Assembly (NCBI GenBank): GCA_019321725.1
Contig: CM033119.1
Location: 17,558,694 to 17,622,693 of the forward strand
Origin: Paulownia fortunei
Taxonomy: Eukaryota; Streptophyta; Magnoliopsida; Lamiales; Paulowniaceae
Length of the DNA: 64,000 nt
Direction: 5' to 3'
Part shown: positions 12,863-26,179 of the stretch, piece after piece
How the letters are laid out: each line of letters opens with the position of its first letter
Numbering within the stretch: position 1 is the stretch's first letter
Notes under the pieces: model-generated
Told to the model about the DNA's origin: nothing
Database searches by the model: none
The model's input: the letters and a program-made list of their open reading frames with translations, nothing else
Made by a program: the position numbers and the translations under genes

Positions 12863-15800
12863 TTATACTTTTGTAACCTCTTGAATGTGCTGAGAATGGC
12901 TTTTACCAGGTGGAATAAAAATCAAGTCTTCCCAGCCTGAGTTCTTTTCACTTATCTGCTACAAGAAGGAATTTCCAAAGGAAACAATGAAACTCATTAC
13001 GTAAAAATCAAAATGAAGCTACCGTTAATGACGAATATGCCATCTGCAAAGACAAGTGTGTCTGTATAGCATGTGCAAGATGTTTTCAGACAATACACTT
13101 GCTTCAGCATAACTGAAGGTTCCCTTTTTATACATATTACCCTTCAACAAATTAGAAATTTTGAGTCAATTACCTCCATTTTCTTAAGAACATCCTCCAA
13201 ACTTCCAACCTGTCAAAATGCAAACACATGAAGAATAGTTGACAAAAGAGACATGAAAATATTATTTACCCCATGCAACTCAAATAGGAGAGGCATAGAA
13301 GTAATTAACTAAATGCAAAATCTTGAAAAATACTAGTTAGACTGCAAAAAGGTTCCAACAACAATTTTTTCCTTGTTTGTAATATTGTTCTGTAGGCCAA
13401 TTACATTATCTAAGGTAGAGAGGGCACCAACTCAGGTGCGTTTGGACTTCATTTTTATCAAAGCACTTCACGGAACAAATGATATTGTTTTCATCTAAAT
13501 AAAGCATATTTGTACAAGGCCAAAACTCTAATTAATCTAACCCTGAGAACCATGTTATTTATAGAGCGTCAAGTTTCAGTCCAATATTATTTCGCAAGAT
13601 CACGACATTGATCCAGTACAGGCAGTGCATCTATAGGATCCTCAGACTCTCCCAGAGTAGTCAGACTCTAAAAAAGGTGAAATCCAATTGTTGGTTACAT
13701 TACTCTGATTTAAGTTTTTATGTGCCGCCTGAAGTACAGCAAGGAGATACCACAACAACAAATACTGTTACTGCAAAAAGCAGTAATAGACAAATTCAAA
13801 TGCGGAGACTCTGTTTTTAGAGAAATATGAGCTCGTTACACAGCCATTCCTCCACATGTGTCCAGCCTCAAAGTACTTACACATGCTGAAGTCAACAACA
13901 AAAAGTGAAGTGGAAAGTGAATAACTACCATAATGTGCTGAGAAACACCAGGTCCTCTTGAAACCCTTGACACTGTTGACAGTGCTTTCTCTATATCTTC
14001 CTGTATTATCAAAAAGGATATTTTAAGGCAATTCATCCACACTCAAGATAATATTTTGTTATAGCATCAGATACAGGAAAGAGTACCTTTTGAAAATATA
14101 TGGGGCAATATCGTTTGTTTTTTCTCTTCACAACTAGAAGGTCTGACTGCAAACAGAAAACTTCATGTAAGTTTGATAAGCATAAGCAATGATGAAAGGC
14201 AACTATGCATCAGAATACAGGAAATCCCTACTCTGTACTTTACATTCAGAAAGCAGGGGCAACCTCTCTCTTATATACACTATTCTTACCTTCGAGAATA
14301 AGAAAATATATCACTTCTAAACAAGTTGATGACTTAGAGTTTCGGGGGAAAGGCAACTATGCATCAGAATACAGGAATCCCTACTCTGTACTTTATATTC
14401 AGAAAGCAAGTTATTAATACCCCAGAAACTGAATTTTGAAAGTGTAACCTGGAATGCAAGATTATAACCGTACTAAATGAAACTTGTGCATGGAAGCGTG
14501 TGGGTGTGCTGTATGTTTGTTTTTTAGTACAAAGGAGACAGCTTTGGATTCTAATAATTAGGGATGTGGAAGTATCTGGCCAAGGTTATGAAGTCGCGAT
14601 TGTTTATTTATACAATATCTAAAAACCACACATCAAGCATAGGACTATTAGACAATGAAGAAACATCCCACAGATACATACATCTATTACAATATCGACC
14701 ATTATCTTCGTCCATCTATTTGATGGACTTAAAATTGTTTATCCATAGACTTCAGACCAGACACCAATTTCTCTCTAACAAAGATTGTTACTTGTAAGAC
14801 CATTAAGTATTAAACAGAAGATAAAACCAGCTGGTTGTTTTCAGATGAAGCAGAACCCATATGATATCCAATTGAACATTTAATCATAGTCTTCATTAGT
14901 ACATGAACATGACTGTGGCATTTGCAGGAGAAGATAGTTATAAATGTAATTTGAGATGAAAGTAAGAAAGAAAAAGAGTCATAGAAGAATATGCTCATTA
15001 GCATATACCTGAAAAACAGGAACTCCATCAAATCCACTCTTGATATCTGATGCTCTTAGCTAAAAATGAAGAATGTGAGTCATGTTATATGTGAATTTGA
15101 TGAATAAGATCATAAGAACATCAACTAGCATCACTCAATAAACTTAGCAAGAAATTGAGAGCTTCGGATTGCTCTTAAAAGGAGCTAATGAGCATTAGGT
15201 GCATATAAGCTCATTTTCTTGCTTATAACACCTTGGATCTAAGTGTGAATGACAGTTAACAATTTGAATAAAAGAGTTCACACAAAGAAAGAAGTTGTCA
15301 TGCTGGTAAAAGAATATAAATAAGCTCTTTATGCAGTCACAATTACTAAAATAGTCATGTAACTTTTGTAACCATAAAAACATAATATTAACTTCTTGCA
15401 CGTGAATTTAGTTAAATGTCAAATAGATGATCTAGCAAGAAAATTAAATTTAGCCTAGCACATACAATTAAGTTTGCTGGCTCATTTTATGCATGTATGT
15501 TTATTCAAATGCAGATGCAACTGTTTCTCATCATTTTATGAAATCATATTTCAAATAATTTTTCTATAGTGTTTAACAGATACTTAACAAATTCACTAGT
15601 ATTGCATTATTCAAAACAGACTAGTATACAACTACTCAAGATATATATATTTGTATAACTCCCCCCTCCCAACCCTTCATCCCTTTTTCCATTCAATTTT
15701 ATCCGATACATCTTTTTAATACTATATGCCTAATTTCCTATTTTTTTCTACCATTTCTTTTTCTACTTTTCTTCTTCTCTCTTCAATCCAAGAAGCTGGT

Positions 15801-18055
15801 TCCTCTCTTTTCTCTCTACATTCTTTCTTCCCTCACCTTCTTTCTTCATCTTTTTCTTTTTCTTTTTCTTTTTTTACATATTGACAAATACAAACTCTTC
15901 ATTATCACTGCTCACTGACTTTTCTTACTTTTTCTTGAATTTGCCGTGAAAACTAACTTATCAGTTTCATTTTATTGAATACTTTTTTTTCCAAATTTTG
16001 TTCATATTTAAAATATAAATAATTTCTTAATCTAATTTTCCAAATAATTATTAAATGAAAAAAAAATAGGGGAGTAATAATTTTCATCATAAAATAATTG
16101 ATGGCACACAATTATGAAATACATGTGTTGGGGCAAGAGGGTTATTTTAGAACACGTGGCTGTATTGAATACTTAGAAGAGTTAAACGTAGTTACTTATT
16201 TGCTAAACAGGCAAGCTAGCATGACTAAACTCCAAAAATCATACGTCCAATGTTGGAGTTATTATTTGTACACTTCAACTAGGGATCAAAAATGGATTAC
16301 TGTTATATACACCATAAATAAGATAAATTGAGTAACATTACTGATATATTCTGCCTTGTACTTAAGCTATGCACCTCTGCTATTTAAACAACTATGAGGT
16401 GATCCCATCTTTCCATTATTTGGTCAGCCGATCTAAAGGACCTATTCTAGCACTTATAGGCTATTTTTGAAAGTTTTTAACAAATTTGTCCAAAAAATAA
16501 GATAGTTTTATAAGCCCATGGACATGCAAGCAACTCCAATACAGTCTCATAAGTACCAACCTCCAATGCATTTTTTATTTGAACAGGATCAGGTAAAAAC
16601 CGGAATGCTATTCCTTCAACTTTCAACATGTAAACCTGCCACATTGAAGGGACCAAAATCAATGCTTAGATTATGCCAGTTGAGGGGCAAAAGTATAAAT
16701 TTGTAAAAAGCCCAATTAACAAATCCTATCATTAGATATAAAAGTAATTAGCCTAATGACAAATACTTTATGACAGCAAAACAACCATATGTAATGCATA
16801 AGGTTAGCTTTTCACAAAGTTGTACTAAAATTTGTTAACTAGAGAGACTCAATCTAGCTAGGACGAGTCAAGCTCACCAAAGAAAAAGGAAAGAAGAATG
16901 TCCATGTTAAATAAAAAAGATTTCAACCCACATGTTTCAACCAAAATTGCTATACTAGCCCTGCAATGCATATCATATGTTTAATCCTCTGAGATCAAGA
17001 CTTTCAAGTCAAGCATTCCTAAAACCTTCTCCAAAGTATTTTTCAAAACTTCCAATACGTACTCTCTGCCTACAAGCCTTATAACAAGTTCATAAATTTC
17101 CTAAGATTTCAGCACAACCTTTTCAACTAAATTGTCAGACTAAGTGATCCGGCAGATCATCAATTTAATTTCGCACCATGATTGTATATCTTTTTTTCAA
17201 GAAAATTCTGAATGCACTACTAGTCTTAGAATTTAAATTTTTATTCCACTCAATCATGTATGAAAATTAAAGATTACCAAACAGCATTAGAATTCCTAAC
17301 CAACATCAGAATATTCAGCCTTCGAAACAAGAATTCCCCTTAATGGTCTACACGAAATAATCACCTGGTCAAGGGTTATTGGCACTACTTTTGCCCCACC
17401 TCTCAGTTCTCCTCTTCTTGACCTCACCTGGAAAAGCATTAAAAAAATGCAAAAGTATCGTAATCATTATAGCAAACCAAAACCAAATACAATTCGGCTC
17501 AAGCAATCATAAGCACGTCCTTTACTACTCATTCCATAGCAATAAATTATGCAGCACAATTCTAAACCACTAGTATAACATGCGATTACGCTAGAAATGC
17601 ATAGGAAAATACTTATACCTATATAAACGAAAATCCATCAATTCATAAATAGAGATAAAAATTACCTGAGCAAGAAAAGTCTCAGCATCTTCCTTCCGAA
17701 AACAAAGCAACCCAATGGACTTAATCCCATCAGGGTCAGATATCAGCACGAACTCATTGTTTGTGTTGCTTACGGTGTAAACTGAAGTTCCGGTGAGCCT
17801 TCTTGCTACATGCTCTGAATTGAGCGAAGTTCCCGAGGCGGCGGTTTGCTTCCCCTGACGCTGAGACACGGAGGCAAAAGGCAAGGATAGCGGCGGCGCC
17901 GGAGGTAGGAAGGCGGGTAAAGCAGCGGCGGCGAGCCGCTTGGTGTCCTCGAGTCGAGTGGCGAGTTGGGTGCCGAGTCGGTGGATGAAAGTGGAGAGGG
18001 ATAGGAGGGGGTGGGGAGATGGGCCCACCGAGGGTTTTGCAGAAGATGACTCCAT
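12863..18055 (-). CDS. TIC22: Chloroplast protein import component TIC22
   Basis: Eight coding exons: 18055-17666, 17427-17365, 16635-16561, 15059-15009, 14146-14087, 14000-13929, 13210-13175 and 12955-12863. All junctions are phase 0 with GT-AG borders, giving 279 residues, close to the usual length. Family stretches appear in order: TSVYTVSNTNNEFVLISDPD, LLCFRKEDAETFLAQ, RGGAKVVPITLDQ, VEGIAFRFLPDPVQIKNALE, SGFDGVPVFQSDLLVVKRKN, RYCPIYFQKEDIEKAL, SRGPGVSQHIMVGSLEDVL and SGWEDLIFIPPGKSHSQHIQ. The first 80 or so residues are rich in Ser, Ala and Pro with few acidic residues, as expected of a plastid transit peptide. TIC22 works in the intermembrane space of the chloroplast envelope, helping preproteins pass from the TOC to the TIC translocon. 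The last acceptor is a TAGCAG tandem, so one Gln may be optionally included. No frame break is seen. Confidence 0.95.
14194..14409 (+). repeat. Direct repeat pair in a TIC22 intron
   Basis: Two copies of about 63 bases, at 14194-14257 and 14348-14409, both contain GAAAGGCAACTATGCATCAG and then CCCTACTCTGTACTTTA. They differ by a one-base indel and a few substitutions and are about 154 bases apart. They lie in the intron between the exon ending at 15009 and the exon starting at 14146. Confidence 0.75.
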
Positions 18056-18312
18056 TGTTGTTTGCTTAGTATGAGAGTATTGAGTGTGATGATATTGTTT
18101 GGATTGGGCTGCTGTTATTATTTTCTGTGCATGATTTAATGGGCTTGGGCTACGAATGGGCCAAATATCTGGCCCATAATAAAAAATTTCCTTTTTGTCT
18201 TTCTGGTGTATTGTTTTTCTAGTTTAAAAAAACTAAGTGGAGGAATTTTCATACAATGAGAAGTGATCATATGTGATATATCTCATTGTATAAGAAAATC
18301 GACATAAAAAAT

Positions 18313-18612
18313 TAGGGATGAGGGACGTGTTCAAATTCGAATTCGTCATGATCTATCCTGCTCCGAATCCATTTCATTTTTTTTATTGATTAAATTTATT
18401 TTATATATACATTTGTGTGATTTTTTTATATATATATACTTTTTAAAAAGTTTTAATATATTATTTTCTAAAAAATATTTTTTTAATATTTTAAAATAAT
18501 AAAATGGGTTTAACGGGTCGAGCTCGTTAGGTTCGGAGCAGATCCAAATCCTAAAAAATCTTGACAAGACCGGTCATGAATATGTCCAAACCTATTCCAC
18601 TATCATCCTTAA
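18313..18612. mobile_element. MITE-like element with AGGGATGA-type ends
   Basis: The left end is AGGGATGAGGGACGTGTTCA and then CATGATCTATCCTGCTCCGA. The right end, reverse-complemented, reads AGGATGATAGTGGAATAGGT and then GATCTGCTCCGAACC. These make imperfect terminal inverted repeats of about 70 bases. A similar end (ATTGTCATCCCT) closes the stretch at 50745-51055. Such ends remind me of hAT-type MITEs in plants, but that is only an impression. Confidence 0.45.
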
Positions 18613-18636
18613 TAAAAAGTACTGCTTCCGTCCCAA

Positions 18637-18962
18637 AGCACAATTCAACTGATAGATCAATCAACATATTACTCGCTTCCAACGACAGGGTGGGGGTTCG
18701 AATTCTAGTGGAAACCTATACCTGAATTTAGGTATGGAGTAATCATTGTGGTGCCAGTAAACTCTACAGCCAGAGTTTGGTATGGAGCAATCACTTTGGA
18801 GGCGGTTTCTTATGCGTAAAAGTGTACAATTCATAGGGGAACATGTGATCCAATTGAAGCATATGCTGCGACTTAACCGCTCCAAAATTCTAGGGACATG
18901 AATTTTGAAGTTCCAGAATATAGTTTGGTACAAGTTGGATACCTGGATTAAAAAAAAAAAAT
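18637..18962 (+). mobile_element. tRNA-derived SINE-like element, copy 1
   Basis: It begins near CAATTCAACTGATAGATCAA, which resembles a pol III A box, followed by GGGTTCGAATTC at about 18695, which resembles a B box. The body contains GGTATGGAGCAATCACTTTG and AAAAGTGTACAATTCAT, and it ends in an A-rich tail at 18950-18961. The full length is about 325 bases. Three related copies lie at 23728, 32679 and 34100, all in the same orientation. No coding sequence is present. Confidence 0.7.
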
Positions 18963-19429
18963 ACACTTCTTTATCCCATGAAACCAAGGGAATTTTCCCT
19001 AAACAATCATGCTCCGAAACAAAGGAGAACCAGCATTTTCTAAAACATAACAAAACCTCTAAATCTCCTCTAATAGAGACATAAATTTATGTATGCTTTT
19101 GATTGAAAGTATGGGTTCGGATTGAATTCGAGTCCGAATTTGGATTTTGGACTAAAACGGATTTGTTTTGGGCCTTGGGGTTGTTTTTCTTTTATTCTTA
19201 TTGGAGAATATTTATGTTATTTAATGATTTCATGTGAGTGCGAAATGCAATTTTTATTTTTTTTCATTTCGACCTAACTTGTTTTTTATTGAATCCAATG
19301 CTGATCCATTTCGAATCCATTTTATATGCGATCCGATCCATTTCACACAATTAAACATATAAGCAAACTTTTTATTACATGGTATTAAATCTAAAATCCA
19401 CAAATGGAAGGGGTTCCACTTTCTTCTCC

Positions 19430-19620
19430 ATGGGCCGTCGTTTACAATTGCCAAAATTTTAGTTCAATTGCCAAGCAGGCTGCTCCAGCCCACCAGCCAG
19501 GTGGCCCACTCTCTGGCCCAGTGTCCAAAATTTGGGCTGTTGATCTTGGGACTGGCCCAGCCTGGTCACCCAGCCGATTATGGCCGACGCCGAGTCCAGA
19601 CCGCGAGGCTCGAGCACTTT
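19430..19620 (+). other. GC-rich patch in AT-rich DNA, unassigned
   Basis: A stretch of roughly 190 bases rich in CCAG, GGCC and CTGG words, for example CAGCCCACCAGCCAGGTGGC, lies within DNA that is otherwise mostly A and T. Reading frames cross it, but none resembles a known protein. It may be a fragment of a transposon or of a captured gene. Confidence 0.35.
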
Positions 19621-22600
19621 TTACTTTATTATTTCCTTATTTTTGCTATTTCTTGATTATTATTTCATAAATCGTTTCATTTATAAGGATCAAAATGTTA
19701 CTTTGCGAGTTATGAAGATGAACCCTGCTCATCACATTCAAACTATTAGGCCAGACATGCATATGTTATTACTACTTGAAACTAATCCATAGTATATAAT
19801 ATATATATATATATATAATGAATTTGTATTTCACATTAAAATAATAAATAAATAAATTGAGATGATTCAATATATTTATATGATTTCTAATGGACCATAA
19901 TTCGTTTAAGCCCAATACACTAAGTTTAAAAAGTTTATCCGAGTTGTGATTCATTCCAAACATAATCAACAGGTCGAATTTAAGGGGTTTACGAATTATT
20001 GAAATAAATGAACTATAATATATAAATTAAGCATATCAACGATTATTAGAGTCATCAAATCCAAACCCACGAAAGCTCATGCATCAATATTATAAATACT
20101 TTCAATTTTTATTATTAAAAATTACATGATTTATTAAATATTTATCTCTCATCAAAATCTCTAGATTTTTCCTATTTAATATTTGTCGTCAAAATTTTTA
20201 GATTTTTCCTATTCAATATTTGACTTAGGCGTTGAAGGATTTTTGTCGTGCAAAACTCTCATTACCTCAAACGCTTACTTGTAACGTAGATAACGTTCCA
20301 CATAACAATTCAATTATTATTACAATTATGCAAAAGTATTATCAATTAGAGTGATAATGAATATTTAAAATTAGAAACCGACCATATATCCATCCAAATT
20401 GGGCAACCCATCATAATGGAAAATATTATTTCCTATCGATTTTTATCATTGCCACCTTGAATTTTCTATTTTTAATCTGATTAAATTTTATATTTTTGTC
20501 GTTGGTGCGACTTTTTGTATCCCATTATATAGATTATGTGTTTCTATATATAGAAGTGACACATTCTTCCACTATTATTGTCTTCCATGTTATTACTAAC
20601 ATAAGATACATGATTTCATGTGTGATACGTCACATATATTTCCATTGGTGTCATGAATTTATTAAAGCCAAAAGAATTTTTGAGAAAGAATTACTTTATT
20701 TTGTTGGTATTCATTTATATTATATATGTATAGTATAATGAACTTAGTCCCTTATAATAAAAAGAAGAGTAAATTACAAAAAAATATTTTTAAAGTTTAG
20801 TCTAATTATAAAAAAACTCAATTATATTTTAAAATTCTAAATATTTCCTTGAGGTAATATAAATATTTCTTTAATATTTGTCTTTATTTTATAAATATAT
20901 AAATACCCATGGTATAATTTGTAAAATAGAAATAAATATCAAGAATATTTATAATTTATAAATTTAGATAATTTTTTTGTAAATAACCCAAACTTCGAAA
21001 GTAATTATTATAATTCACCTTAAAAACAAAGCTAATTAACCTAGTTACAGCTAATTAATTGCTTATACTAAATTTACAGCTGCAAGATCTCCTAAAATAG
21101 TAAAATATCGTTTAAATACATTTCAACAAGTTCGAACGTTTTTTCATTTAATAAGATTTGTAATTTGTGTTTTACTCCATTTAAACCTTATTCAATAATC
21201 AAATTGAAATCAAATACAATTTCAAACTTGTTAAAATTTATAAACTGAACTTCAAGAACACCTTATATGTCTTGAGTCGAGTGTTTACATCCTTAGTTTA
21301 GTTCTATGGAGCCAATTTTAACACTTTTACCTATCTCTTTTCTAATTTTTTTTTCTATAAATCAAATCCTATTAAATCTTAATCGCATCAAATGAAGTGT
21401 AAAACCATAAATTTAGATGATATACAAGACTCTATCATGGATGTGGTCACGAAATTTTTAGCTCGATCAAAAATTAGTTTAAATTTGAATTATAATCTTA
21501 AAAAAAGAAAAATTAAAGAGTGATACTGAAAAAAAAATTAAAAAAACGCGACTATATATTGAACATTTGGCTCCACACAAACACACCTGAAACTTAAATG
21601 CAAATTCAAATTGCTAATATATTTTAAATTCAAATTGCTAATATATTCAGATTGAAATTTCACAATTTTTCAAACGAACCCACCAAAAATGTAGATATTT
21701 GTTTAAATTATGTAAATTTATTATTTCATAATTCATTGTAATTAAGTAATTGTTGATGGTTTTATTCAGTTAATTGTTAACTGATGTTGTAATGTAGTGA
21801 TGTTTCCTAAAAAAGAATCTAAAAAGTGTACAAACTTGAAACATGCCAACCTTAGTTTTTAACTGACCTAAAATTCGTTTCTAAGTATTCTTAGGTGTCT
21901 AAAATTCCAAAGCACTCTTGATCAGGTCAGAAAAAGGCTGTGCTTATCGTATTTTGGTAGGCTCGGGATTCCAATTCCGAATCCAACCATTGGATTAGTT
22001 GGGTGGCTGACCAAACGATAATTATTCGATTCTAAAATTCAACTAAAGAGATAAATGAGATTTGAATGTTTAATAAGATACAGAGCAATAAATGAGACTG
22101 AAACGTTTAATAAGATATAGAGCGTTTGACGCACTTTGTTGATGGACGATGAATTCAAAATATGTTTAAAAAATTAAATTCAAGATATTTTTGTGGATTA
22201 TGAGTCAAAATAAAAATAAAATTTAATAAATCGAGTTTATAAACTCCACAAGATAATAGATAAATTGGTATATAATATTTAGCCTAAATCTATTATGCCA
22301 TAAGACCAAATCTCACGAAAACTCTCATATCGATACTATAAATACTCACAATTTTTATTATTAAAAGTGAGTAAATAATTATATGTATAACTGCTCTCAA
22401 GGTATCTGGTTTTCATTAACTTGTTCTGCAACTGACTTGAGTATTAAGGGATTTTCCCCAGGTCAACCCTCAACACTTCTAACGACTTTTTGAATCGAAT
22501 GCAGTAATCCACCTTATAGTTAATTTCTAACTATTTTGTTTTTAAAAGATGAGTGATACCACATTATTCATGAATAAAAATTATTTGTTAGATAGGTGGC

Positions 22601-23727
22601 ACATCTCCGACGCACATTGTGTGGTGAGAATTCAGATCTCAACTCGATTGGGTCGGATAGGGTATGACCCGCCGATAAGTATGCAGATTTTGACCTAAAA
22701 GGTCATATATGTTGAGTAGCAAGGGTAATATAGTCATTGAGTAAGTTAATAATTAATATACCCCATCAAATACCAAGATTGAATTCAGACTGAATCTGAT
22801 TCGAAGATTGAAAGCACCATGAAAAGATGATTGGGTAGGATTCTATATGCAATGTTTGCAGGATTCATCAACCCTTGTAACCTTTGTGATAAGCACAAGA
22901 AATTAGTCACAAACATTAGAATATAATTTTTTATATATAAAAGATGTTAAAGTTACGTGATGCCCAGTTGTTTTTTCAAGATTTTGATAAGCTTTTTTAA
23001 TTTGATCATATAAATTATGAGTTCTAAGTTTCATGAATTTAATTATCTAATCAAATACTTTAAGAAATAAGGTATTATAAACATTTAATAAAATATAAAA
23101 ATTTGTAACTTATTTAATGTAAATTATGTCAAACACCTTCTTAGTTTTCTTAAAATAACGAGTTAAGTTGTGTATAATCATTAGTTGAGTTTATGAACAA
23201 AAAATTAGTCGGGCAAAATTATGAATGCTGTATAAAATCTTATGTCCGTAGCATCCTCGTACTCATTTTGATTTGATAAAATGGGCAAAATCATGAAAGC
23301 TATATAGAATCTTCCGTTCATAGTGGCCCTCATAGTCATTTTTAATTTGATATATTCTCATTTGTTAATATGAGAGTTGAAAAAATATAAATTTTACGTA
23401 CGTTTAGCCTTTAAAAGTAATGACAAAAAATTAGTAGTATTATTTTATTATTTTTAATTGCGATGATAGCTTTTGAAAAGAAATATATAAAAAAACTAAA
23501 GTCTTATTTTTGATACATTCTAAAATGTAAATGTAAGTAATAAAATGAAGACATACGGAGTATATAACAAATTTATGCTAAGAAAGGAAAATATGACATA
23601 TGCAAAAATCAAATTAGACATATGAAGTCGACTGATATTTTGATCAATTAAAATTATCGAATTTGATATATATAATAATTGAACTAAACTTGATTAATAT
23701 ATTCAACTCGATTGACTTAATATATAA

Positions 23728-24055
23728 AAGTTCCTTTGAATCAATCAACATGCTACTCGCTTCCAGCAGTAGGGTGATGATTTGAATTTTGGTGAAAACC
23801 TGTGGCTGAATTTCAATATGGAGCAATCACTGTGGTGTCAGTGGGATTCTGCGGCCGGAGTTTGGTATGGAGCAATTACTTTAAAAACGACTTTTTATGC
23901 GTAGAAGTATACAATTTATGGGAACTTGTGATCTAGTTGACGTATATTTCGCAATTTAATCGCTCTAAAATTCTAGGGGTATGAATCTTAAAGTTTTAAA
24001 ATATAATTTGGCGGAAATTGATATATATGAATTATTAAAAATAAAAAAATAAAAT
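23728..24055 (+). mobile_element. tRNA-derived SINE-like element, copy 2
   Basis: It aligns along its whole length with the copy at 18637: CAATCAACATGCTACTCGCT, GGTATGGAGCAATTACTTTA, GAAGTATACAATTTATGGGA, and an A-rich end (AAAAATAAAAAAATAAAATA). The B box is eroded (GATTTGAATTTT). It sits inside duplicated block copy 1, just upstream of the EF-hand pseudogene, and is absent at the matching place in copy 2. Confidence 0.65.
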
Positions 24056-24397
24056 AAATAAACCATTTCATCTACAAAATAAATTTAAGAAGGCAGGACT
24101 GTTGGAGCAAATTGAAGTACACAAGTTGTCCTTTCCTTTTCCTTTGAAATACTAATCCACTTCTCTTAACAAATCATTAAATTACTTAAGTCCTACATCA
24201 ACTTTTACCACTATGCACCAGTATGGGTGCACTAACTAACATTGTCGTGCCACATATTTTTGGACTACTTTTATTTGATTTTTATCCAGAAGAAAGTTAA
24301 TGTTGGCAATGAACTCAAAAACATTATAAATTAAGGTTATTTTTTCCTCACAACAAAGGAAATAACAATCACACACTACATACACAAGCGATTGTAA

Positions 24398-24694
24398 ATG
24401 GGGATCGCAAATTACCATCACCGTACACCTAGTGATGGGAATGTTGAAATCAATGTCGAATAATTCAAGAAATGGTTGATGAAATCCGATGCCAATAGAG
24501 ATGGCCAGATAACTGTGGAGGAGCTTCGGGAGGCTATTCGAGCCAATGGAGGGTTGTTCTGCAAGTGGAAGACTAAGGATGGCGTGAAGATGGTTGATAA
24601 CAATTTCAATGGAGTCATCGATGACCACGAAATTTGTAACCTTACGAAGTTTGCACAAAAACATCTAGGTCTAAGAATAGTTGCCACCTACTAA
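24398..24694 (+). pseudogene. EF-hand calcium-binding protein, broken by an in-frame stop
   Basis: This is a copy of the intact gene at 30486, aligned codon for codon over 99 codons. The start ATG is at 24398 and codon 22 is TAA (24461-24463) where the intact copy has GAA, so translation would stop after 21 residues. The remaining frame is open to the normal end and still encodes two good EF-hand loops, DANRDGQITVEE and DNNFNGVIDDHE, and the tail FAQKHLGLRIVATY. A TATA-like TATAAAT is kept at 24325-24331. A restart at the ATG at 24479 could make a shorter protein that keeps both loops, so complete loss of function is not certain. The single G-to-T type change and otherwise open frame suggest fairly late inactivation. 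Confidence 0.85.
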
Positions 24695-26179
24695 TATTAC
24701 TTACCCTAGTTATTTTACGATGTCTAAATCTAAATAGAGCTTGTGCCCAAACCAGATAAGTATATGTGTATGTACGTATTTGCGCGACTATTACAACTAA
24801 AAATTGAAAGCATGTAAAACTTTTAAAGTTTGCATATATATACACATATATATATATATTACAAAATTTCGATGGTGTTTATATAACACCTTTTCCACGA
24901 CGAAGAATTTTTTCTTAATCAAGTCATGTCTTAACAAGATTATGATACCAAATTTAAGGTTTTTGTAGAAAATTTTAGTTTAAACTTAGTTTCCTAAGCT
25001 AAATTAAATACATGACAATAATGAGTGTGTCTCGAATTAAAATAATAAATATAATAAAAAATTTAATATATTAGTGTAAATTATGAGTCAAACTGAATTT
25101 TATACAAATATATCACGCCCAATCATAATTAACAAACTTTCCATATTTATCAAACTTACTCTCTACAAGTGCAAAAAGGGAATCGGTCCATCCCAACAAA
25201 ATTTCTCCATTATGTCCCATTTTCTTGTATTGTGGATATCTAGAATTGGAAACTTACCATATATCCATCCAAATTGGCCAACCCACCATAATGGAAAATA
25301 TTTTTCAAGTAGTCATTTTTGTCACTTTTGATCCTTTATTTTAATTTAGTGGTGCATTTTGTATTATATTTTATAAATAAATGTTAAATATGTATACATG
25401 TAAGAAAATATCTTATACACCAAATTAAAATAAAAGATTTGAAGTGAATTTTTGTCCATCATGGGCTATTACTAAATATTTTGCTTTTGCCATTGGTGCA
25501 ATTTTCTTTTTTCTTTTTATTCTTTTTAAAGAGAAAGAAAAAAAACAAAAAAGTGAACTAAATAAAAAATTTAACAATTATCTTGGTCGAGCATGTTCAC
25601 ATTCACACATTGAAATACCCATAAACTTTCCATTTTTTGAAGGGTGCACCTCTATTTGTAAATTCATCAAGTCACTATTAGTGCGATTTTCACTCATTAT
25701 ATAGAGAATATTTATGTTACACTTAATATATGAATAAAAATTTGGATAATAAATTTATACCAAATATATATTTACTAAAAGTAACATTTACAGTACCCGT
25801 TATATATTATTTGTTTCCATTTATTAAGCTATATGCGTTTCCATATATAGCTTTTTCCCCCTATTTGTTTGTCATTATATAGATTATGCGTATCCATAAA
25901 TAGAAGTCGCATATTCTTCTACTATAATTTTCTTCCTCATTATTAGTTACATAAGATACATGATGTCATGTGTCATACGTCATATATATTATTGCCATTG
26001 GCATCATGATTAAAGCCAAAATACTTTGTTGCCCACCCACAAGAACAGTGTTATGAAAGAAGATGTGAGATAATAATGTGGGGAAAAATATAATTATTTT
26101 TATTTTATTGGTGTCTATTTATGTATATTGATACATTTTTAAAGGTTGGTTGGTTGAACTTATAAATTTTTTAAAACAT

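Larger units (their letters stand above)
18060..24390. other. Repeat-rich intergenic region, no intact gene
   Basis: Between the TIC22 start and the first EF-hand copy I see only repeats: a MITE-like element at 18313-18612, SINE-like copies at 18637-18962 and 23728-24055, and most of duplicated block copy 1, which starts near 20381. A GC-rich patch at 19430-19620 stands out from its surroundings but has no recognisable protein. Its reading frames (for example 19404-19670) are not backed by any family. Confidence 0.55.
20381..24940 (+). repeat. Tandem segmental duplication, copy 1 (with dead EF-hand gene)
   Basis: Shared landmarks with 25256-31005 appear in the same order. They are CATATATCCATCCAAATTGG at about 20381, ACATAAGATACATGAT at about 20598, AGATCTCCTAAAAT at about 21083, ATAAGCACAAGAAATTAG at about 22890, a landmark around CTAAGAAA near 23575, AATTAAAAT-rich DNA, GAAGTACACAAG near 24113, and the EF-hand reading frame at 24398. 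A SINE-like copy at 23728-24055 is inserted only in this block. The two blocks are well diverged, so the duplication is not recent. Confidence 0.7.

Noticed and set aside
16098..16331. 77-residue plus-strand frame inside a TIC22 intron
   Set aside because: No recognisable domain, intronic and antisense to TIC22; probably chance or an old repeat fragment.
19404..19792. Open frames over the GC-rich patch
   Set aside because: Several frames are open at once because of base composition; none resembles a known protein.
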